NCBI GenBank assembly: GCA_947044365.1
Contig: OX345636.1
Span: forward strand, 33,113,212-33,177,211
Direction: 5' to 3'
Source: Petrosia ficiformis
Lineage: Eukaryota > Porifera > Demospongiae > Haplosclerida > Petrosiidae
Length of the DNA stretch: 64,000 nucleotides
The notes under the pieces were generated by a model. That model was given only the letters and a program-made list of their open reading frames with translations, ran no database searches and was not told the origin of the DNA. Position numbers and translations under genes: made by a program. Below, piece by piece: positions 1 through 13,029 of this stretch (its first letter is position 1; each line of letters begins with the position of its first letter).

Positions 1-344
1 TTGACCTAGCAAAATGCTATATTCTATACATATAAACCCATGGGAATGAAATTAATATCCCTTTAGGCTATAAAACAATGATTAAATTACCAAATACTTA
101 TATTTAAAGTCAGTGGTGGATGCAAAAGAATAACACTGTTGCAGGAATGGGTGGTGCCTAAAGTGAAATGATGATAATGGGCATGCTTGTTTGCAATGTG
201 AAGCATTTTTGAGTAACTATTATTTATGTGGGGTGTAGTCATTTCACTGATTTGTCGATGACCTTGTCATAATCTAAATGTGACAAGATTGCAGTTAGAG
301 ACAATCTTCATTCATCAAATACTTAGTATTTTGTAATAACATAC

Positions 345-3300
345 CTGTTCTTGGGTTTCCTTTTGGAGTTGTTGGTGATCTTGCCAAGTGTCAATTATTT
401 TCTGGTTGAGCTCCTGTATCAGACATGTGTACAATACAATATAATTGCTGTTACTATTTTTACTTGAAGTGAATTATTGTGAGATTTTTAGTGTAGTTTT
501 AGTATGACAATAATGACCACTAGTTGCAGTATGCCTGGTTTCTCAAACTTTTAGTTTAGTTTAAATAGTAATATTAGGCTTACTAAAAAGATTTAGTTTT
601 AGTTTACTAACTAAAAGTGCCATTATTGGCCAATTTTCATTTTAGATAGTTAGACAGTAGACCAGCAATGTAATTATAGTGTAGTTAACTTAAAAGTCAC
701 AATGCCTTACTAAAAGGGGTTTAGTTATAGTTATCATTAACTCAAACAACACCAGTGCTTTTGCATGCAAAATATTATCACACGTACCTTCACTTGTTTT
801 TCAGCATATTGAAGAGCTTTCTGTGTCTCCTGAAGTATTTGTTGTTTCTCTTGTAGTCTGGTATTACACTGTTGTATTTCATGATGATGATTCTCAATAA
901 CCTCCTGGAGGGTTTGCTGTGTCTCTTTTAGACTAATGTTTGCTTGTTGTACATCTATCTCAGCTCTGAGTTTTATCTGGACTATCTCTTGCTGTAACTC
1001 GTCCACTTGTTGAACCAGACTGTCCTCCTCTCCTTTGTGCCCCCTCCTCATCTTCATCTCCTGATTTACTACACCCTCTCTCTGTTTCTCTTCTAGTTTT
1101 CTCAAGTACTCCGCTCTATTAGTGGATAATTTCCATGTACTTCCTACTGTCCATTCATCTTTAGTAAATACTACACAATACAATAGTAATTACATAAATA
1201 ATGGTTTCTGTACAAAAAATAGTACAAGAAAATAGAGTAGCACTTTGCAAGTAAGGATGACATGCTTTTTGGGATTTTCATAATTTTCTACAGGCTAAAA
1301 CAAAACACTCAAAACATCATCAAAATTGCTTTCAAAATGATAGAAATGGATTCTAAAACCTTCACTATAAAACATATAATTATGTCCAATCTTTATTAAT
1401 CAAAAGTCCTACTATTATGTGTATGAGCCAGCAGCAGAGATGAATATACTTAATTCTCTCACCTGCTGTCTCAAACACAAATTGAGCAATCAGTAATTCT
1501 GTACAAGTTTTGCACCTTTCCTTTACACACATGTACTAAGGGGAGTGTTTAGTCCCCAGTTTTCAGCATACAAAACATTTATTCGTGTGGCTGACACCTT
1601 TATGAAAAGAAATGTGCAATGGTTGGCATGTACAACAACATTACACAAAACCAGTTGGTGTTGTAATTTCATTTCATTTCATTACTCTCGAACTCTCTAA
1701 CTGTTGCTACTTACAGTTGCTGGTTCAATTGTAGCAATCTCACTTTGTGGTTTATGATTGAGTGGTTGCTATTTTTTATTACCATTTTCCACATATGGTT
1801 ACAGCATTCCATTATACACAAGAATAATAAAAAATATTTAAAAAAATGAAAGAGTATGTAGGGATATATATCAAAACCGAAAAACCACAGGAACAAGATG
1901 GCTTTGGCAACAAATTGAAATACCACTTCCACGTAACAACCGTACGTAAGTATCACTTCTTTGTGTTTTGCATTTACTTAACTTGTCTATACATATGTAG
2001 GGTTGTTACGTGGAAGTGGTATTTCAGTTTGTTGCCAAAGCCATCTTGTTCCTGTGCTTTTTCGGTTTTGATAAATACTCTTTCATTTTTTAAAATGTTT
2101 TTTATTATTCTTGTTTCGATTGTATTTTTAAAGAATTCAGGTAAATTTTTGATCAAATACGTGATGACTATTCTGTTTCATTTACAGTACTGATATTTTC
2201 TGCAGGAACGTTGTCCAGAAGGAGACAGTACTTAAAATTTACTACAATATTATAATTTATTTGGTATTACAATTCCTACATCCTCTTCCACTTTTGAACA
2301 TGTTTCTATATTATTCTTGTTTCGATTCTATTTTTAAATGACTCAGTATAATAATACATATCCCTATGTACTCTTTCATTTTTTAAAATGTTTTTTTATT
2401 ATTTTCGTATACAATGAATTAATGACACAATTGTGATAAAATTCTTTATCTGAGAGTGATCAACTAGTTATGCTAATGATTTGTACATGGACAGTTTCAG
2501 TATCATCTGGGTTTACAAATTTTGCTATTTGTGGAAGTGATGATATGTAGTACAGAAGCACATTCATTACAGAAGCAAATTCAGTTATACTACTGAATGA
2601 TTTGTACATGGACAGTTCAGTATCATCTGGGTTTACAAATTTTGCTATTTGTGGAAGTGATGATATGTATAATACTTTATACAACTTATCTGTTTTGTAG
2701 AACACCATCTCCATAATAACATCCATAATTCTCTTAAAATTAATGGGTGTGTTTTAAAGGGTGTGATTTATTAAAAATGGCGTCCTGTCATAAGTAGGTT
2801 GCTGTAGTGGCTGAAAGTATTCGTTGTCTAGGTCAAAAAACAGAACAGTACGAAGTTTGTACCCCTGAATTTAACTTAAAATATATTTGTATTTGTGCTA
2901 CATCTACTTTAATAGCTCCAGAAACATAGAAATCTATTTTTATGAAAAAGAAGAAAGTGAATATCAAGATTTTGCCAGTTTTGCTACTTACCGGATCTCT
3001 ACATTAACGAAGATCTCTGGACATCTAAAAGGTATTTTTAGTGATAAAATTACTCAGTATTATAAGCTTTATGTATATTTTAACTTATCTGTATATATTA
3101 GCAGATATATGCTCTTTCTGCATTTTACGAAGTGTAGAGTACTACTTGCGTACTACAACAACACTACATGAAATTTTTATCGAGGGCTACTATATAACTT
3201 CAACTCTATTTTATAAGGTACAAAATCTGAGTTGTAATATCATTTACAATCTCACAAGTATATGTACGGGTATGTGTCTAGAACACATTTACACACAATA

Positions 3301-6300
3301 GAGTCAGTGGGGTTTACACCAGTCACTAACTGACTATCTAACCTTGTTGTTATTATCACAGCAGCAAGTTTATGAGATAAATACTGTGTTCACAACTACC
3401 AAAGATTTTAAAGGTTATTATTTTCAAGCGAATATCCAGTCACATAAATACAAATTTGTGAGTTGTTAAATGAGTGTACTCACATAGTTCAACAATACGA
3501 GTATCACTGAACAAACCACCATCTGATTTGTTTCCCCCAAACACTATGAACCACACACAAACAGGACTGATGGTAACATATGATGCAGAGTGACTAAATC
3601 TTCTACTTACTTCATCAGGCAGTGATATCTGTATAATGGAAAATTCATGAATATACTATACCATTATGAAGATTGTATAGTCCTGACAATTTTATATCTT
3701 AAGCTTAACTATAATCTGGTTCACGTAATAACACAAAACCTTGCGTTTCTTTTTGTTGTGTCAATGCTGTAAAGAAGATGCAGTCCTTCATTGCCATCAG
3801 ACACATTGTAATGCAAGGATAGATCTAATTTCTATCTTTGTGTCAGCTGTACTGCACAACACAATGGACACAATGCAAGACTTTGTGTCAATATGTAAAA
3901 CAGCCTTTATATTACACCAACTGGTAATATTTCATTGCACATTTTTGTAGTCATCACATCTTATTTTTGAGGTCATTATGAATGTCTGAACAAACTCTAC
4001 AAATCATGCATCAGTGACTGAACTACTTATTACATGCAAAGAATCGCTTATATACAAAAATTCATTTCTTAAGTTTAGTGATAACAAACAATTATAATCA
4101 TAATTTAACGGCTAATACCTTCTTCCATTTTTGATCTCCAACATTGTATATCCAACTATCATATACAGGATATCCACCAATCAACATCATTATTGCTTCT
4201 GGAGTGTCCTCGTTGATAACAGCAACTGTATGACCATACCTCCCTCCTGGAAATAATCTCCGAATAAAGTTTCGAAGTCCAGATGGATTGTTTAGTTTAT
4301 ACCAATTCTTTAAAAAGAATAACACATGATAATGTCACACATTTTGTAAAAAAATAATACACAAAAAAAATTATTTGGATCAAAAACTTATTTTTTTAAA
4401 TCACTCATTTTGTATGGGAAGCCAACTGAATTTAGTATCATTCTAATTTTTTTATTTTTTCCTAGTACTTTAAACTTTAAGATCTTAGTCTACAAAGCAT
4501 GTATCTGCTTGCCTACACCTATATATAGGTTAGATACTGTATACGAAGTTTCTATGTGCAACAGAACTACCGTGGAAACAATTTAACTATTGTGGAAACA
4601 GCATCTAAGCAATTTAGATTATAGTTATTACTTTGTTGGATAGAAGACATAACAAGAAACCCATGTGGTACTCTTCTTTAGTTGCAGAAAGACAGCAAGG
4701 TGAATGATAGCGTGAGTGTTTTGCTCTAAGGGTAACGCCTACATCTTGATTTGCTTAGCTGTTGGATTTGAAAGAGCTGAAGATTTTAGCTTACATAGTT
4801 GGACAGAAGACCTTTTAAGAAAGCCGTAGATACTGGAACCATTCTTCATTTGTTAATAGAAAGCAGCTACATGAGTGCTTTTATAAATGCAGTAGTTAGC
4901 AGTCAACACACACACTTAAGCAACTTTCTCAGTCGATCGCTTGCAAAAATCAACAGATCCAGCGTTACAACTAACTTTGCTTCTGTTCATTATGCAAAAT
5001 TCCTATAGCAACATTGCAACAGGTTTAATAAATAATTATAGGTTTACTAATCAAATAATGTAAACAGTAAACACTAACCACACAGTATACAGACACTTCA
5101 GCCATATATACTGAATCAATGTATCCGGTCTCAGTTCTCCCACCACATAATATGACTTTGTTGTTTCTTATCAAATTAAGTGTAAAGTTGCAACAAGGAG
5201 GTGGTATACTGCCAGTCACATTAGGTGACTTCCACTGACCTGAAAGTGAAGAATAGGAAACAGGCACATCAGGTAATGGTTAAATTATTAAATGAAAGTA
5301 TATTTGTCCCTTCGTTCATGTACATGTACTTGAATTTGTACAATATATGATATTACATGGTAATTGCTGAATTATTTTTGAAGTGAAACACAACTGTTCT
5401 GTACATTAATAAACTATTATGATTTTGAACTCCTAAAAAGAGCAATATGGTGCAATCAGAGAAGAAATTTACACTTAATTATGTAGTAGTATTAGGACCA
5501 GACATGGGGTAATATGTAATAGTAATAGTAATAGTAATGATTACTTTTTTTTACAGTAAGAGTAGTAGTAATAGTAATAGAAGATTGTGAATGTAGTGTA
5601 ATAGTATTAGTAATAGTAATTGATCAAAAGAAATACACTAGAGACAAGACCGAAGTTAATCATTTGCTAAACATATCTTCATGCAAACTACTGGTGGTGC
5701 AATAAAAATGATAATTTGCATCTGACTTAGAATTAGCACCTGTAAGTCACATGTTCTTTCCGGCCATTTTGAATTCAAGTGCATAAGTCTACTGACTACT
5801 GAGTTATGTCTAAATTTTCTTGACTAAGTCACTGCCTGGTAATACGCAAGGAAACTACAAGGCAAAGTATAGACATTGTGGTGCAGAAATTGTTGGGAGT
5901 TCTAAAACATCCTCTATCTTTACAACACATCTCAAGGTGTAGTACATTATTACTATTAAATTTCAGTGTTGTAGTAATTCTTGTTTTTGTATTCCTTCAT
6001 TATTTTGTCAATAGAGATAGCATTCAAAGATTTATGAGGAAGCCTTAAAGCAAAGCAGTTTGCAGACAGAAAGCCCAGAACAGGTGTCACTATTGCCATT
6101 TCTTTTAACTCCCAAGAAGTATACGCAAAATGATGTACGTCAGCATAAAAGTAAACAGATGCCTTGATTTCTTTAATAGCAGATGTTATGCTACCACTGT
6201 CAATTCTCGATGCTCCTGCTTTTAAAAATTTCATAACTTCACTTGATTCAAGGTATACACTACCTTCTCGTAAGCACATGTCCACAACTCTATTCACCAA

Positions 6301-9300
6301 AAAGCTGAAGAAATCAAAACAAAGATGACAGATATCCTTCAAGAAGCTGAGTGTGTGTCACTAACCTTGGACTTGTGGTCGAACCGCCAAATGCGTGGAT
6401 TCCTTGGCATAACTTGTCATGTTGTTAAAGATTGGAATTTGTTGTCATTGATGATAGAGTGCCAACGTTTCCGTGGCCATCACACAGCAGAGCCTATCGC
6501 TTCACATGGTATCAGTGAAAAAATCGTAACTACCGTTACTGACAATGCTTCAAATGTTGTTAAGGCTTTCAAGCTTCCTGGCTTTTTGATGATCACCCAG
6601 AATCTGAATCTGAACTTATCTCTGAGGATGAAGATTCTGTAGACGATGTAGAGCCAGTTGACATAGAAGAAGCAGTTCTTGAATTCTTTCCTAAGCATGA
6701 TACATGCTTTGCTCATACCTTACAATTGGTGGTGAAGGATGGGTTCAAAGAAGCTGGATCCTTGAATAAGGTTCTGGTAAAAGCTGGCAAAATTGTGACA
6801 TATGTTTGAAAATCTATAAACGCCAGGGATTTGCTAGAAGGTAAGAAGAAATTGCAGGCAAAAGTTGCCACATGATGGAATAGTGAATTGCGTAGCATAA
6901 AATATTCTCAGTATTTCTGAAGATAAACTGCTACAATCAGACACAGTTCATTTGACTACATATGAGCAAAACATGCTTCAAGATCGTGTTGAAATTCTGA
7001 CTCCATTACAGGAAGTGACCGATTTCACACAAGGAGAAAACGTAGTTACAGCCAGCTTTGTTTTGCCATATATAATGGGACTTAGAAAATCCCTTGAATC
7101 TTTATCGGTGAAATTCAACTCGCGAATGATATTGACGCTCAAGCAATCACTAAACAAACGAATGGCAAAATACGAAGACAATGAAATTTTTTTGTATGCA
7201 AGTATACTTGATCCAAGGTTCATGCTGAAATGGTGCTCACATCCTGATGATATCATATCAAAATTCACTGACTTTGTTATATGTATTAGTCAAACAGAGG
7301 TCACAGATGATACCAAAGATCCAACACAACTTAAACCCCCAAAACAAAGGAAAAAGAATCCCAGCAATTGTAGGGATACATTTTCTCCAAGACCTCTGAG
7401 TCTGACACGTCAGTTGACAGCAATACAACAGAAACTATTCAATCTAAAGTTACTACATATTTTTCCGATCAATACTTACATGTATCTCAAGAAGCAAATC
7501 CTCTACAATTTTGGAAAGAAAACACATCCATGTACCCACTAGCTATGAGCAAGTTGGCTAAGCGATATTTATCTGTTCCAGCATCCTCTGGGCCAGTCGA
7601 ACGGTTGTTTAGCATCACTGGAAAGATATTTCGTCCAGAAAGATGTCGTTTGACTGATAGTCTTTGAAAATCTTATGTTTATCAAATGCAATAGTTATAT
7701 TTAGACTTGCATTAATGTTCAGTAATTGATGGCATTGTAATAGTAATATAATAAGGTAATTCTAGTGTGTAATATAATAGTAATAGTAATAGGGTAAGCT
7801 ATTGTGTAATAGTAATAGTAATTGATTACATTTAGATGTAATTGACTCCATGTCTGATTAGGACAAGCTATCTATTAATTATTATTATGAACTTCGATGA
7901 CTTCTTCAATTTATGTCTGGCCAGTCAAATCTCATATGGTTGGACAAATCATCCATTAAACGTTTCATATTAAAAGTAGTTATTAAACTTGTAGTTTTAG
8001 AGTAGTAATACTTTCCCTCCTTGTAATGATTATATGTTGTGCTCACCCAAAAATAGCAGACATAATTATTGATCACTCAAAATGTGATATTCTATTATGA
8101 TATTCTCACCTGATATTAAATCAAAAACATGGTTCTCATTAGTCATGAAATAATGACCATACAGTGTCCCAGGTTTAGAATTAGCATTTGGTCCAGTTCC
8201 CCCAAAAGTGAACAAGTACCTTTTCTCAAATGCTATCATGCTAGACCATCGCTTTTTCATTGGTTCACAAGCACCGGTTGTCAATGATATTGGTTTCCAT
8301 ATCATGTCTCTCACATCAATCCCATGTAGAGTATTAGAAAACACACCAACATGAGAACCACCAAAATAATAAATTGTACTGTCAATAGTAGTAGAAGCAT
8401 AACCATAGAGACCATATGGAGGAGGTCCTGTGGTGAATTTTTGAGCCCAACAACCTGAATAAAAAACATAATCATATTAATATGACACATGCAAAAAAGG
8501 ATAACACTGACATTGGCCCACAGGAAATTAGAAATAACTTCTGAGCGCTAAATGGTATTTTACTGCAACAAACATTTATGATAATCTTGCCTTAACTTTG
8601 TATGCAAAGTTCTAAAAATGTAAACATTCCAAAAATGTAGTACAGAAGTTAATTAGTTTCTACTCTTCACGTAACACACCTGGAATATAGCAGAGTAACT
8701 ATGTACTATAGTTTCAATAGTCGAGAGATTTTGTAGAATTATAATATAGCACAGTAATTATGTATTATAGTTTCTATAAATGCAGAGATTGTGTAGAATT
8801 ATCATACAGCAGAGTAGTTATGTACTATAGTTTCTATAGTGCAGAGATTTTGTAGAATGTGACTTCAATTTTAATATAGGTCCAGATAAGGTGGATCATC
8901 TGCAAGTAATTTGAAGGGCATGCTATGTGCAAGTGCCTGCTGGCGAATTTCACTGATTCAGAATTACATGTATCTGCTTATGTTTAAGAGAATACAAGAC
9001 ACAGATAACTGAAAACATGTATCCTGTTGTTTGAACACATAGTTATTATATAATTCTATTATTGTAAGTATGTTGTTTATATTTGGGGCAAGCCTTAGTG
9101 AGTATCATTCATTAGTGAGTGCTAATTAGTGCCAATGAGTGTCCTTATTGAGTGCCAATTAGTATCATTAGTGAGTGCCAATTAGTATCATTCATTAGCG
9201 AGTGCTAATTAGTGCCAATGAGTGTCCTTATTGAGTGCCAATTAGTATCATTAGTGAGTGCCAATTAGTATCATTCATTAGCGAGTGCTAATTAGTGCCA

Positions 9301-12250
9301 ATGAGTGTCCTTATTGAGTATCATTAGTGAGTGCCAATTAGTATCATTCATTAGTGAGTGCTAATTAGTGCCAATGAGTGTCCTTATTGAGTGCCAATTA
9401 GTGTCCTTAGTGAGTGCCATTGAGTGGAGTGAACTGAAATGAACAAACGAATGTTTGAACAATGCATTTTCTTTGGGTGCTTTGGAGCTGAAGGTCTCTG
9501 ATTTCACTCTTCCTTTGTTTTTTTTTTTAACATGATGTTTTGCAGTTGCATTCTCATCAACCATGTCTCCATACAGTGCAAAATAGGTTATGGAACCATG
9601 TGTCCAGACAGTAAGCTGATCAGCCTCTCTGTTTCCCATCACACTATATCACACATATCTATACATGGAACCTCCGAAGAGAGGACATTTTGGGGAATTT
9701 GCTTTTGTCCTTTGTAGAGAGGTTGTCCTCTTCTTGGAGGTTCTCTCTGTAGACTGTTTTTTTTTTTATACGTTTTTTATAACAGTAAAAGGTTTAAACA
9801 CATATAAAACTCAAAAGGTTACAAAAAAAGAATGAACAGGATTGTACACGATTACTGGCCAAGCCAAGAGTCTAAAGCAGTTTGTCTTGTTGCATTAATT
9901 TGTATACATGAAACATCATCCATGATAGATCCTATTTTAAAAGCTTCCATTGCATGCCCTCGGCTTTCAAGAAAGTGCTGTACTTTTCTGAATATTCATT
10001 AACCTCCTTGTAAGTGTTGATTTTCGGTGCAAGTTCAATTTCATCACTATCTTCATCATCTTCACAACAATCATGCATGCTAATTTGGGGGTCTGGTCGT
10101 CTATCCATTCATGGAGGTAAATATGTGTTGCACGTGGGTATATGGGATCCCTCAATTGTCCGTTCTAGAAAATTCAGAGGTAGCCGCTTTTTGGACGTTA
10201 CTGGTACGTGTATTATATGGTAAATTCATTCAAAGTATAGTATTTTGTCTGCTGTAGAGAGGTGATCCACTTCTCAGGGAGTCCACTCTTGGAAGTTCCA
10301 CTGTACACTATTTCCCCCACACCATGAAACTTCCTCTGACGTGTCCCCATAAGATTGTATATACAATGTAAACATCATACAGGGGTGGATCCAGAGCCAG
10401 TGAAAAGATGCATGTGCAATGCAAACATTTTTTTAGCTATCAATTATTTTTGAAAAGTGTGGCTAACCAATATGTGATATTATACTTTTACGTAATTTAT
10501 GCTTGACAATGAGATTCATGGTTATTAAGAAACACCTTTCAAAACTTTGTTGAAATACAGAGGAAAACCTCTATTTCAGACACCCTTGGGACAAATGCAA
10601 GTGTCATGACTATAGCGTGTCCTCATTTCGGGGGTGAATTTATATTATAAAGTAAAGTTTGGAAAATATGTGAGAGTCCTTAATACAGGGGTGTCATCAT
10701 TTCAGGGTGTCCTCAATAGAGGGGTTTTACTGCAATAGTTATTATAGTGGCAAATATTTTAAAGGTGTGCCTGCATGTAGCCACGAATATCATTAAGTAG
10801 AAAATGCAAACCCCACCACAAACGCCCATAATAATGGAGCCATTTTGTACACAAAGCCAATGAATTTGGTATCCAGAACAATGAACATTAAACTTCTTAG
10901 ATAACATTCCAATATAGAACAAACACAATAATTATAGCTGTAGAAATGTATTGGATTCAAGATAATTTTAATTATGAAGATAATAGTAAATACATGATTG
11001 TTTCACAGCAACCATCATGTTTGAAATCACAGTAATTTGTTTCGTTTTTTATAAAGTCTTGTATGCTTTTGCAATGCGTGCAATAAAAATTATTTCACTT
11101 ATTATATTTGGTGTATATATTGCACTTCAAGCATAAACAGCCAACAATAAATAACTCACCTGTTCTCAGGTTAAACACATCAATTACATTGTTTTCAATT
11201 GCAATAAAAGCGCAACATCCACCCCACATGTACACATTTTCCCCAATGGTCTCTGTGGAGTGCTCATATCTTCCCTTAGGTTGGTACAGATCTGCAGTAA
11301 TATATATAATGTAATATACATATATATTATTTATATTTATATATATATATATGTAATATATATAGTATGCTAACAGGTCCTATATACAAAATATAGGAGC
11401 TGAGTTTTGTGTCCGAGAATGTGATATAGCCCGAGCGTTTTCAGGACTACATCCAATCTGAGGGCGAGGTTTTTATAAATCTGATATAGACCGAGTGCAC
11501 GGGATATAACTAATATATATCCCACGTGGGCCAAACTTTGCACATGCGTGTTCAAAACATTCGTTGTTTGTCGAAAATGAGTAGGGGTAAAGAGAATGTT
11601 GCTCCTGGTAAAAAGCGGAAATTATCTGTCTTTATCTAAGAAATAGAAATGACGTTTTGACGAGACGTCCCTCGAGGGGATTGCAGCATTGGAAAAGCCA
11701 CACTTGGCGAAGAACACTGAATTTAGCTCAAAATGGGCAATGCGAATTTGACAGAGTGGTTTCTTGATTATAACAAACGGAATCCCAATTTGCCATGCCC
11801 AGAAAGTATTCTTACATCTTTGCCTCCTAGCAAGGAAGCTCAGCAAGTTCTTGACCATTTTCATTCCAGAAACTAGGAACCAAAATGGGGAAACGTACCC
11901 TCCTAGGACCGTGCATGCTCTTCTATCTGGAGATCAATGGTAGCTGAACTTTTATGCAAATCTGTTCTATATAATTGATTTGGAATTTAATTAATAAGAC
12001 TTACTAGATGCAAATTATTGGAATGAATGTGTTAAATAGGTGACAGGGCATATATAAAACATCAAAGGGGTATATATAGGTCCTAGGGATCTATATCACA
12101 TTTATAACCCAATCAGTTTCTTTGATGTTTGGCGGCATAAGTAGGATATATATACATAATTATATACATAATAGATAGATTACATTATAACTTTTATTGC
12201 ATTATAACTTGGTAATAAGTATAAAAACAAAAAAACTTACCTCCAGCCAT
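345..12250 (-). CDS. Kelch-repeat and coiled-coil protein, 3' end outside window
   Basis: Eight exons join in frame on the minus strand: 12241-12250, 11160-11291, 8110-8454, 5079-5239, 4119-4307, 3484-3628, 788-1158 and 345-413, all with GT..AG borders. They give 474 residues before the left edge. The start is the ATG at 12250 (MAGDLYQPKGRYEHS). The first ~325 residues hold repeated kelch signatures: a GRY-H motif, then a hydrophobic run, then paired glycines (YMWGG, YYFGG, FTFGG, ILCGG, LIGGY, IVFGG). They predict a beta-propeller, a protein-binding platform. Exons 788-1158 and 345-413 are Gln/Glu/Lys-rich and form a coiled coil, likely for oligomerisation. Function and partners cannot be read from the sequence; no BTB, RING or F-box is visible in the part present. 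The introns are large by local standards because transposons sit inside them. Phase agreement across all eight exons makes the model strong. Confidence 0.88.
1818..2124. mobile_element. Foldback/MITE-like inverted repeat in kelch intron
   Basis: Arms of about 125 bp (1818-1947 and 2000-2124) are near-perfect reverse complements around a ~50-bp spacer, so a single strand folds into a long hairpin. No transposase lies inside. A partial third copy of one arm end lies at about 2320-2410 (actctttcattttttaaaat). Open frames in the arms are by-products of the repeat. It sits in the intron between the 3484-3628 and 788-1158 exons. Confidence 0.8.
2474..2671. repeat. Tandem duplication, ~123-bp unit
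   Basis: A ~75-bp block (2474-2548) recurs at 2597-2671 with one indel. Read on the minus strand both copies would encode the peptide ISSLPQIAKFVNPDDTE, but no supported gene uses it. It could be a decayed exon duplication or part of an unrecognised repeat. Confidence 0.7.
2740..3480. other. Intronic stretch without recognised feature
   Basis: This is part of the large kelch-gene intron. Only short AT-rich open frames are present, and I see no domain, RNA gene or clear repeat. Confidence 0.5.
4634..4835 (+). repeat. Short dispersed repeat with a related copy at ~45,065-45,112
   Basis: The motif ttgga(t/c)agaagac followed by an A-rich run and a GTAGATAC-like end occurs at about 4634 and again at 4799. 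A related copy lies in inverse orientation at about 45,065-45,112 (acagaagacct and aagaaagccgtagata are shared). It may be a fragment of an unidentified element; no product is supported. Confidence 0.4.
5499..7856 (+). mobile_element. hAT transposon with perfect 8-bp target duplication
   Basis: The element is 2,358 bp. Its ends are cagacatgg at 5499 and ccatgtctg at 7856. It is flanked by the identical octamer attaggac at 5491-5498 and 7857-7864, the 8-bp duplication expected of the hAT superfamily. Behind both termini lie subterminal runs of GTAATA/TAATAG units (5515-5600 and about 7735-7830), typical of hAT transposase-binding repeats. It lies in a kelch-gene intron between exons 8110-8454 and 5079-5239, on the strand opposite to the host gene. 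The coding interior is broken (separate entry). Confidence 0.93.
5850..7715 (+). pseudogene. hAT transposase, ZBED type, decayed
   Basis: Reading the plus strand across several frames recovers a ZBED-like hAT transposase. There is a BED-finger remnant at about 5850-5940, where the first Cys is replaced (KYRHCG). Next comes a catalytic-domain start (IADVMLPLSILDAPAFKNF) and a typical segment (VSLTLDLWSNRQMRGFLGIT) near 6350, then VTDNASNV, CFAHTLQLVV, and the C-terminal hAT dimerisation motif (ASSGPVERLFSITGKIFRP) at about 7580-7640. Frame breaks occur near 6180, 6310, 6590 and 7665, and in-frame stops lie near 6808 and 6875 where Trp or similar is expected. It cannot make active enzyme. Confidence 0.88.
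9095..9425. repeat. Minisatellite built from ATTAGTGAGTGCC-like words
   Basis: A tandem array has a higher-order unit of about 84 bp (starts near 9106, 9190, 9274; the last unit is ~73 bp). Each unit is made of degenerate ~21-bp subunits containing gagtgccaattagtatcatt. It lies in a kelch-gene intron. Confidence 0.85.
9664..10303 (-). mobile_element. Tigger/pogo-like transposon remnant
   Basis: The left end catggaacctccgaagagag and the right end (reverse complement cagtggaacttccaagagtg) form matching inverted ends, each bordered by TA (9662-9663 and 10304-10305), as expected of pogo/Tigger elements. Minus-strand sequence around 9980-10150 retains an acidic stretch (EDDEDSDEIEL) followed by helix-forming residues, like the C-terminal tail of Tigger-type transposases, but the frame is broken and the catalytic core is absent. 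At ~640 bp it is an internally deleted copy. Confidence 0.6.
10558..10732. mobile_element. Short MITE with Tigger-like ends
   Basis: The left end cagaggaaaacctctatttc and the right end, reverse complement cagtaaaacccctctattga, are imperfect inverted repeats of about 27 bp, both continuing into GACACC. The 175-bp body has no coding capacity. End sequence and size match non-autonomous Tigger/pogo-related MITEs. A TA duplication is visible only on the left. Confidence 0.6.
11372..12155. mobile_element. Dispersed repeat family 1, long copy
   Basis: This segment of kelch intron 1 shares blocks with 48,420-48,760. One shared block is the CTCGCCCT..GGTTTTTATAAATC..GATATA block (about 11,465-11,495 against 48,635-48,680). 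The other is an end block containing aaacatcaaag (12,115-12,135 in reverse complement against 48,434-48,450). Inside, minus-strand 11,625-11,865 and plus-strand 11,577-11,635 (MSRGKENVAPGKKRKLS, then a stop) look like short coding scraps. Their spacing suggests an internally deleted DNA transposon, but no superfamily is certain. Confidence 0.5.
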
Positions 12251-12259
12251 TTTGATTGT

Positions 12260-13025
12260 GAATTCAGCAGCACATTCCTGTACTCAATTGAAGTTAGCCT
12301 CACATTCAGTAGCCTCGCATTCCACACCTCACTGTAAACCCCGCCTAGCGAAATTCTTTTGGTTTAACTTGTTGTGGAATGTACAAGGGTTGGGCTGATT
12401 TAACTATCGTGCGGGTGGGGCTGGCTAGTTGCGATAATATGATAATTATTATAATTATATATTATATATAACTAAGTTTATGATAATTATTATTAATATA
12501 TATATAATATATATAACATGTTAAACTTAGGGACTGGTTGTTTCCAAAACGGACAAAGTGAAAGAATAATCTAGGATTTCGCTGAGAGCAGTAATGTTGT
12601 GTTCTATTTGTCTAGGTCACTCTGCTGAAGTTAGCACCATATTTTGCAGCACCACATAGTTGTGGTAAATAATGATCACGCCCATCGAAATATTTGAGGT
12701 GCATTAATTACATTGCAGCATGTAGGAGGGGCTGGTTTGCAACACTATATTACAAGCGCGCTCAATATTCTGTTACAGTTAGGCCCCTATCTATTGCATC
12801 ACGCTCAATATTTTTTACGCTCAATATTTTTGATGATTTGTTACAGTTAGGCCCCTATCTACTGCATAGATTTGACAGTTATAGTTATCTAAAATGTCAT
12901 TTTCCAAGCTTGTAAATCACTTCCGAAGCCACTATTTGGATTTTATGTGATATGATAATGATGATATTAGAGTATGTACTGCAAGTGCATAAGCTAACCA
13001 AAATGAATATTATAGTAATAATAAT
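12260..13025. other. Intergenic region between kelch gene start and copy A end
   Basis: This holds the upstream region of the kelch gene (ATG at 12250, minus strand) and an AT-rich imperfect palindrome at about 12,425-12,520 (ataattatt/aataattat and TATATA runs). No TATA or other promoter element can be singled out with confidence. A ~50-bp direct repeat (gttacagttaggcccctatct at about 12,773 and 12,841) lies in its middle. No gene is seen. Confidence 0.5.
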
Positions 13026-13029
13026 AGTT

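Noticed and set aside
1846..2193. Open frames of 60-115 residues on both strands at the foldback
   Set aside because: They come from the inverted-repeat arms and mirror each other; no domain or splice context.
2460..2726. 88-residue minus-strand frame with an internal repeat
   Set aside because: Explained by the 123-bp tandem duplication; no match to neighbouring exons of the kelch gene.
5956..6342. 128-residue minus-strand open frame in the hAT element
   Set aside because: The plus strand in the same place carries clear hAT transposase motifs across frames; the minus frame is its shadow.
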